Below are positions 23,885 through 27,539 of a stretch of 27,539 nt of DNA, piece after piece (the first letter of the stretch is position 1; the number at the start of each line of letters is the position of its first letter). The translations under genes and the position numbers were made by a program. Source of the DNA: Anaerolineales bacterium UBA6668 (lineage in GTDB: Bacteria > Chloroflexota > Anaerolineae > Anaerolineales > UBA6668); assembly GCA_002455215.1 (NCBI GenBank), contig DKKK01000065.1:829-28367 (forward strand), in the 5' to 3' direction. The notes beneath the pieces are model-generated. The model made no database searches. It saw nothing but the letters and a program-made list of their open reading frames with translations, and was not told the DNA's origin.

Positions 23885-23976
23885 GGTGATAAAAGGTTGG
23901 GATAAGAAAACAGGCTATCCAATGACAGCCTGCTGTGGTTTTGAACGATACAGTTCGGTTGATATGACTTGATGCT

Positions 23977-23990
23977 ATATTCGGCACGCG
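23977..23990 (+). repeat. Dispersed palindromic element, partial copy J
   Basis: ATATTCGGCACGCG is the terminal arm only; the upstream TGCT is also shared with copy F. No partner arm or inner hairpin is visible. It lies 93 bp upstream of fabD and 55 bp downstream of rpmF. Confidence 0.4.
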
Positions 23991-24028
23991 CGGCAACTAC
24001 AGAAGTAGGCTACTCTGTCCGGTCAGTA

Positions 24029-24050
24029 AACTAATCTGCTCAGATTAGTT
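24029..24050 (-). terminator. Hairpin overlapping the rpmF stop codon
   Basis: AACTAATCTG (24029-24038) pairs perfectly with CAGATTAGTT (24041-24050), and the rpmF stop (24045-24047, minus strand) lies in one arm. There is no U-tract beyond it on the minus strand, so it may be weak or only protect the mRNA end. Confidence 0.35.
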
Positions 24051-24236
24051 GGTTTTCTTTTCTACTTCTACCACTTGGCGACCGTTGTAAGAGCCACAGT
24101 TGGCGCAAACGGTGTGGTGGATGTGCATCTCGCCACAGGTACCACACTTCACCAGATTTGGTGGAGTCAAAAAGTCGTGCGCACGGCGCTGGTTGCGGCT
24201 GGATTTGGATTTCTTGCGTTTTGGTTGAGGCGGCAT
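24045..24236 (-). CDS. rpmF: 50S ribosomal protein bL32
   Basis: 63 residues, normal size. MPPQPKRKKSKSSRNQRRAH is the basic rRNA-binding N-terminus. The zinc ribbon is complete (C31-G-T-C34 and C44-A-N-C47), so it is the zinc-dependent form. A strong AGGAG site precedes the ATG by about 9 bases. The same region has another open frame, which is not a gene. Confidence 0.95.
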   Translation of the reverse strand: MPPQPKRKKSKSSRNQRRAHDFLTPPNLVKCGTCGEMHIHHTVCANCGSYNGRQVVEVEKKTN

Positions 24237-24308
24237 TTTTACTACTCCTGTTATTTTTATTCAATACTGGCAAGGCAGAAATGACGCCGCACAGTATGCG
24301 TTTTTATG

Positions 24309-24338
24309 ATGATATCCGACTTACATTCTTAAATGCAA
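24309..24338 (-). promoter_or_regulatory. Candidate promoter of rpmF
   Basis: On the minus strand there is TTGCAT (complement of 24333-24338), an 18-bp spacer and TATCAT (complement of 24309-24314, 5 of 6). The leader would be about 65 nt. Confidence 0.4.
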
Positions 24339-24408
24339 TGCAATCTGTCAGAAAGCCCGCAAATTATACGGATGGAGGGCGGGTGTGTCAAGCAATTCAC
24401 TACCTTTC

Positions 24409-25083
24409 TTAGCCAACCCAGACCCCACCCAGTTTGCCCGACACGCCTTTGTGCCCGGTAAAAGCCTGCACGGCGTCTTCACCGGCAACTCGCAAGCGAC
24501 TGCATACTTGCTCCCATTCCCACACAGTATGGCGCACCGCGGCGGAGTGTGCAAATGCGTATAACGGACCGCGTTCGGGGTGGTCTAAATTGATAGCTTC
24601 GTGTTCGTCCGCCGGAAGATACCAGCTACGCAACCAGTCACCGATCCACGGCATTCGATAGAGTAAAAAGATGGGCAGGTTGGTACGGCAGGTGATCAAC
24701 TCATTGTGTTGTAGGGGATTGTGGCACAAGGGGAGTTGTTCGGGTTTTGCCAGTTGTAACTGCGGGTGTTGTTCTGCCCACAGATGCACATAGTTGGTGT
24801 GTGCGTAAAAATCTTGGCGGCAGTGCAATAAACGTCCAAAAGCTTGGCGTGCCGCTAGCGGGTTGTTGTGCTTGAGAACGGCGGAAACTGCCAGTTCGCG
24901 TTGACTTTCAATATACTGAAGTGCGGCAGAGATTTGCCCGCCATCAAAATGAAAACGCGGTTGTAAAAAGCCGGGTCCAATATCTTGAAAAACATTTGCC
25001 CAAGAAATCGTCTGAATGACTGCTGGGGCAATTGCGTTTGATAGAGCTTGTTTGCAGATTTGAAAATGGTACTTTGTATTCAC
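24409..25083 (-). CDS. HET-C / zinc-phospholipase-like hypothetical protein
   Basis: 224 residues from a GTG start (complement of 25081-25083); no close ATG lies upstream. The recognisable part is HFDGGQISAALQYI (45-58) and GRLLHCRQDFYAHTNYVHLW (83-102). The pattern GRxLHxxQDFYAHTNYV, with H87, D91 and H95, is what is seen in HET-C domain proteins and their bacterial relatives. These are helical and distantly similar to zinc-dependent phospholipase C/P1 nucleases. I see no signal peptide. Other family members serve in fungal incompatibility or as lipid-acting enzymes, but no activity can be assigned here. It starts upstream of rpmF on the same strand, with 170 bp and a candidate rpmF promoter between. 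Confidence 0.6.
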   Translation of the reverse strand: MNTKYHFQICKQALSNAIAPAVIQTISWANVFQDIGPGFLQPRFHFDGGQISAALQYIESQRELAVSAVLKHNNPLAARQAFGRLLHCRQDFYAHTNYVHLWAEQHPQLQLAKPEQLPLCHNPLQHNELITCRTNLPIFLLYRMPWIGDWLRSWYLPADEHEAINLDHPERGPLYAFAHSAAVRHTVWEWEQVCSRLRVAGEDAVQAFTGHKGVSGKLGGVWVG

Positions 25084-25150
25084 AAAAACGGATTATATCG
25101 CATTTAGATTAATTTTCATTAATATTTTGTGCCTATCTTTATCATGCCAT

Positions 25151-25190
25151 ACTAGGCACGGGTGCTATTCGTTTGGGAAAAGCGACTGGG
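25151..25190 (-). repeat. Dispersed palindromic element, possible remnant K
   Basis: In reverse complement, CGAATAGCACCCGTGCC resembles CCGAATAGAACCCGTATCG of copy B, with GTCGCTTTTCCC beside it in place of the T-run arm. No terminal arm pair is intact. It lies in the 160-bp gap between the HET-C-like gene and the short ALDH gene. Confidence 0.3.
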
Positions 25191-25245
25191 ATTGGCTGTG
25201 CGATTGTAGCTAGCAAGAGCAAAGGGCAAACTACTTCCCCAAAAA

Positions 25246-26124
25246 TCACGTACCAATCGGGTGCCAGGCAGTCTTAAATTCCAAGTAAGGCACAACTTGA
25301 TACAAACTCGGCGTGCTATTTAGCCAATCACTGACTGTGGGGTCTGGCAAGCATTGAACGCGCTTCACATTTTCTGCACCAAGTGTCTGTACAGTCTTTT
25401 GTTCTTCCCCGTCATTGCTATACACGGTCAGCGCGTTGACATCTCGATGCCCTGCCGCCACAGCCAATAGTTCTTTGCGTTGGCCGGTCAAGATGTTGAC
25501 AACCCCCGCAGGCACATCGCTCACGGCAATCGCTTCGGCTAGGTCAATTGCCAATACGGGGGCAGGATTTTCCACCACCAGCACAGCCGTACACCCGCTT
25601 GTCAGAACTGGCAAGAGTGTGTCTATCAAGCCCAGTAAGCTAGATTGTTGGGAAGGAAAAGCCACCGCCACCCCAGTCGCTTCCGGGTTGGTGAAGTTAA
25701 AAAACGATTGTGCAACCGGATTAACACTGCTCAATACGCTTCCATATTTATCTGCCCAACCAGCAAAGTAAAATACACGGTCAATGCTGATTTGCACTTC
25801 TTGTTCCGCTGATTTGACACTTACACCGGTGGTTTGCACCAGCTTTTGGGCAAATACCGCCCGGCGGTCTTCCAAAATTTCTGCCAAGCGATATAAGATC
25901 TGACTGCGGTTGAAGGCACTGCGCTTTGCCCACCCCCCATAGGCTGAACGAGCGGCAGAGATTGCATTACGCAGGTCTTTACGGGTTGCCCAAGCATAAT
26001 TTGCCATAAAATTTCCTTGTGCATCGGCTTGTATCAAAACGCGGTTGCGTTCAGAGCGGGGAAATTCACCGTTAATGAATAATTTGTAAGTTTTAGGAAT
26101 AGCTATGCGGGTCATAATCGCCAT
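25246..26124 (-). CDS. Short aldehyde-dehydrogenase-fold protein, no catalytic cysteine (DeoC-associated type)
   Basis: 292 residues from the ATG at 26122-26124; a TTG two codons earlier and an ATG at 26113-26115 are alternatives. It is an ALDH homologue that stops where a full-length enzyme (about 480) reaches the catalytic domain. The nucleotide-binding half is present (YKLFINGEFPRSE, RSAYGGWAKRSAFNRSQILY, GVAVAFPSQQSSLLGLIDTL). The GxxC nucleophile motif, the ELGGK glutamate and the EXFGP segment are missing. The ending FKTAWHPIG matches, as I recall, the short second ALDH of the Streptomyces deoC-aldh-aldh clusters, so this is probably a natural short form and not debris. No deoC or partner ALDH is next to it. 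It may be a regulatory or structural subunit of a full-length enzyme elsewhere. Confidence 0.75.
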   Translation of the reverse strand: MAIMTRIAIPKTYKLFINGEFPRSERNRVLIQADAQGNFMANYAWATRKDLRNAISAARSAYGGWAKRSAFNRSQILYRLAEILEDRRAVFAQKLVQTTGVSVKSAEQEVQISIDRVFYFAGWADKYGSVLSSVNPVAQSFFNFTNPEATGVAVAFPSQQSSLLGLIDTLLPVLTSGCTAVLVVENPAPVLAIDLAEAIAVSDVPAGVVNILTGQRKELLAVAAGHRDVNALTVYSNDGEEQKTVQTLGAENVKRVQCLPDPTVSDWLNSTPSLYQVVPYLEFKTAWHPIGT

Positions 26125-26159
26125 GAACAAACAGTGTAGTTAGTGAAGATTGGCAAGTG

Positions 26160-27344
26160 CTAGCGCTTGCCCGTAGGTTTGGTTTCGCCTGCCCGCAGGT
26201 TTAGCCAGCCTTTTTCGGGAGACCAAGCGGATAACCACCCCCCACCCAGATAGGTGCTCGCCACCAACAAGAGCAAATGTGCCAACATCGCCCAATACGG
26301 TAGGGGTGCATTAAGTGTACCATGTGTCCAGATTCCTACCCAAACCAATATGCACAAAGCGACCAAACGAGTGGCAAAACCGAGCAGTTGCAGAATCGCC
26401 AACAAGCCCAGAACAATCGCCCAGAACAAATTGGGGGGGAACGGCTCGCCCAATGAGCTACGCAGTAACCACAGGCTCAGGAAAACGGTGGCTATGCGCG
26501 TCAGAAACGCAATGGCAGAAAGCCAACGTGGCAAGTTGGGCAAGCTACCATTGGCAGGGGCAAACCGCCAAGCCATGCGCCCCGTTACCACTGCAAAATC
26601 ACGCAAAAAGCCGCTCAAAAAAGGAATGGCGAAGGCAAGTGATGCCCACAAGGTAGCGGGTGGATACCAAACCGGGGTCAGCAAAATAAAACTGATAAAT
26701 GCCATTTGCACACCCGCTTGGGTACGACGGGCATCACTGGGGGGCAGGGGCAGTACCAACTTGCCAACGCGCCTATGCCACCATAAGCCGAGATCGTAAA
26801 GCGGTTTTGCCAGTCCTACCCACAAATACCACACCCCCACTTGCCCCCAGAGCCAAGCCAACAGGCTACCCAGCCCAATGCAGGTGGCATCCATACTGCC
26901 ATCTAGGCGTTGCCCCAGTAAGGTGGTGCGGCGCATGGCACGCGCCACCCAGCCATCCAGATTGTCTAAAAGCCAACAACCCATTAGGCAACCCGACACG
27001 GCATAAGCAAGCCACGGAATATTGGCTTGCTGAAAGCGCAACATGCCCAGTGACCAGCCATACACCAACAATGGCGCACGTAAGGAGCTAATCCAATTGG
27101 CAAGCCCTAAATTCGGGAACAATTCCCCACCAGCAGGCGGATGATTGGTGTGCAGTTGCCGCCATAACTGCCAGTTTTGCCAGACTAGCAAGAGAAACGC
27201 CGGTAAACAACCAAGCAACGGCCTAACAAAATCCGAGTATGAGAACAGCACAAAAAACGACATCGGTAACCAACTCACAATAAAGAGCCAAATGGCTTCG
27301 CGTTGCAAAGAGCGGAAGTGTGTGTTGGTAGCGGCAATATTCAT
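26160..27344 (-). CDS. CDP-alcohol phosphatidyltransferase with a DoxX-like C-terminal domain
   Basis: 394 residues. The family signature D-x2-DG-x2-AR-x8-G-x3-D-x3-D is perfect: D127, D130-G131, A134-R135, G144, D148, D152. It binds a divalent metal and the CDP-alcohol and moves a phosphatidyl or similar phosphoalcohol to an acceptor; the acceptor (glycerol-P, inositol-P, serine or other) is not told by sequence. Helices fill most of residues 15-255. The usual enzyme has 180-220 residues, and this one has a leading segment of about 80 residues and a second membrane part. That part (about 275-375) has LLGFATRLVALCILVWVG and a final GGGWLSAWSPEKG segment, resembling DoxX-family proteins, so a fusion is likely. 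The short ALDH gene lies 35 bp downstream. Confidence 0.78.
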   Translation of the reverse strand: MNIAATNTHFRSLQREAIWLFIVSWLPMSFFVLFSYSDFVRPLLGCLPAFLLLVWQNWQLWRQLHTNHPPAGGELFPNLGLANWISSLRAPLLVYGWSLGMLRFQQANIPWLAYAVSGCLMGCWLLDNLDGWVARAMRRTTLLGQRLDGSMDATCIGLGSLLAWLWGQVGVWYLWVGLAKPLYDLGLWWHRRVGKLVLPLPPSDARRTQAGVQMAFISFILLTPVWYPPATLWASLAFAIPFLSGFLRDFAVVTGRMAWRFAPANGSLPNLPRWLSAIAFLTRIATVFLSLWLLRSSLGEPFPPNLFWAIVLGLLAILQLLGFATRLVALCILVWVGIWTHGTLNAPLPYWAMLAHLLLLVASTYLGGGWLSAWSPEKGWLNLRAGETKPTGKR

Positions 27345-27372
27345 AAACGTGAATGGGCTGTGAATTCACTCT

Positions 27373-27378
27373 ATTATA
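27373..27378 (-). promoter_or_regulatory. Candidate -10 of the phosphatidyltransferase gene
   Basis: TATAAT on the minus strand, about 29 bp before the ATG, which would give a leader of about 22 nt. No -35 match at 16-18 bp. Confidence 0.35.
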
Positions 27379-27398
27379 CATCAGCTTAACCAAGACTA

Positions 27399-27454
27399 GG
27401 GATGTGGGAGATGGAAGACGGAAGACGGAAGACGGGATGCGGAAGATGGGATGA
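27399..27454 (+). repeat. Heptamer tandem repeat, eight units
   Basis: Eight consecutive 7-bp units: GGGATGT, GGGAGAT, GGAAGAC three times, GGGATGC, GGAAGAT, GGGATGA. Consensus is GGRADRY-like with identical phase throughout. It is followed by CGACACAGGTCGAAGATGG, which may be another degenerate unit set. The repeat lies upstream of the phosphatidyltransferase gene at the window edge. Short heptameric tandem repeats of this kind are known in cyanobacteria (STRR repeats); their role is not settled. Confidence 0.7.
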
Positions 27455-27539
27455 CGACACAGGTCGAAGATGGCAGTTTTGACCCAACGGAGAAAACGTA
27501 ATTTCATCCGTGACCATGGGTGCAGTTCAGTTTTTCGGA

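Noticed and set aside
24040..24273. Alternative frame over rpmF
   Set aside because: The bL32 frame has the zinc ribbon and a strong ribosome site; the other frame resembles nothing.
4378..25190. CRISPR-like array
   Set aside because: The repeats are kilobases apart, vary in length and orientation and are not separated by unique spacers of constant size; no cas genes are present.
27223..27507. Open frame of 94 codons on the minus strand at the right edge
   Set aside because: It overlaps the start of the phosphatidyltransferase gene and consists largely of the heptamer repeat and its flanks; no domain is recognisable.
1..27539. tRNA genes, phage, toxin-antitoxin or defence genes
   Set aside because: I looked at all intergenic gaps and found no T-loop/acceptor pattern, integrase, transposase or toxin-antitoxin pair; the neighbourhood is ordinary chromosomal.

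Overview
The window reads as a chromosomal segment of a bacterium, most likely a member of the Chloroflexota (Anaerolineae-like). The grounds are a Rieske / fused cytochrome b / di-haem cytochrome c operon, a GT-C glycosyltransferase with a C-terminal beta domain, a bactofilin coupled to a membrane-anchored beta-propeller, and a short aldehyde-dehydrogenase homologue of a type also known from Actinobacteria. The lineage is inferred from family resemblance and not from a marker search. There is no rRNA, tRNA, CRISPR array, insertion sequence, phage gene or recognisable defence system.

Layout. (1) 1-4300, minus strand: the N-terminus of NADP isocitrate dehydrogenase, a 4-TM membrane protein, and a Rieske-cytochrome b-cytochrome c operon with a good promoter and a terminator. 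(2) 4558-12956, plus strand: bactofilin plus TolB-like propeller (ATGA overlap), an FAD monooxygenase followed by an aldehyde dehydrogenase, and a SAM methyltransferase overlapping a large hybrid histidine kinase. (3) 12980-21704, minus strand: hisG, a 620-bp gene-free repeat-rich block, a GT-C glycosyltransferase, a membrane-anchored DsbA-like protein, DUF423, ribF, truB, a PH/DUF1648 membrane protein, and ilvE coupled to that protein. (4) 21982-22893, plus strand: a tandem GNAT protein. (5) 22952-27344, minus strand: fabD, rpmF, a HET-C-like protein, the short ALDH homologue, and a CDP-alcohol phosphatidyltransferase with a DoxX-like tail.

Most genes are housekeeping or metabolic: respiration, amino acid, fatty acid, flavin and lipid synthesis, and RNA modification. 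The least explained signal is not in the genes. A family of short imperfect-palindromic elements recurs in nearly every longer intergenic gap. The full copies are about 65-95 bp, with ends like ATATTCGGCACG and an inner T-run / CTTAAG / A-run hairpin. Four or five copies align over most of their length in both orientations, and further partial copies are visible, giving about eleven sites in 27.5 kb, all outside coding sequence. One copy pairs fully only if G.U wobbles are allowed, which hints that the element folds as RNA. A separate heptamer tandem repeat, eight units long, lies at the right edge.
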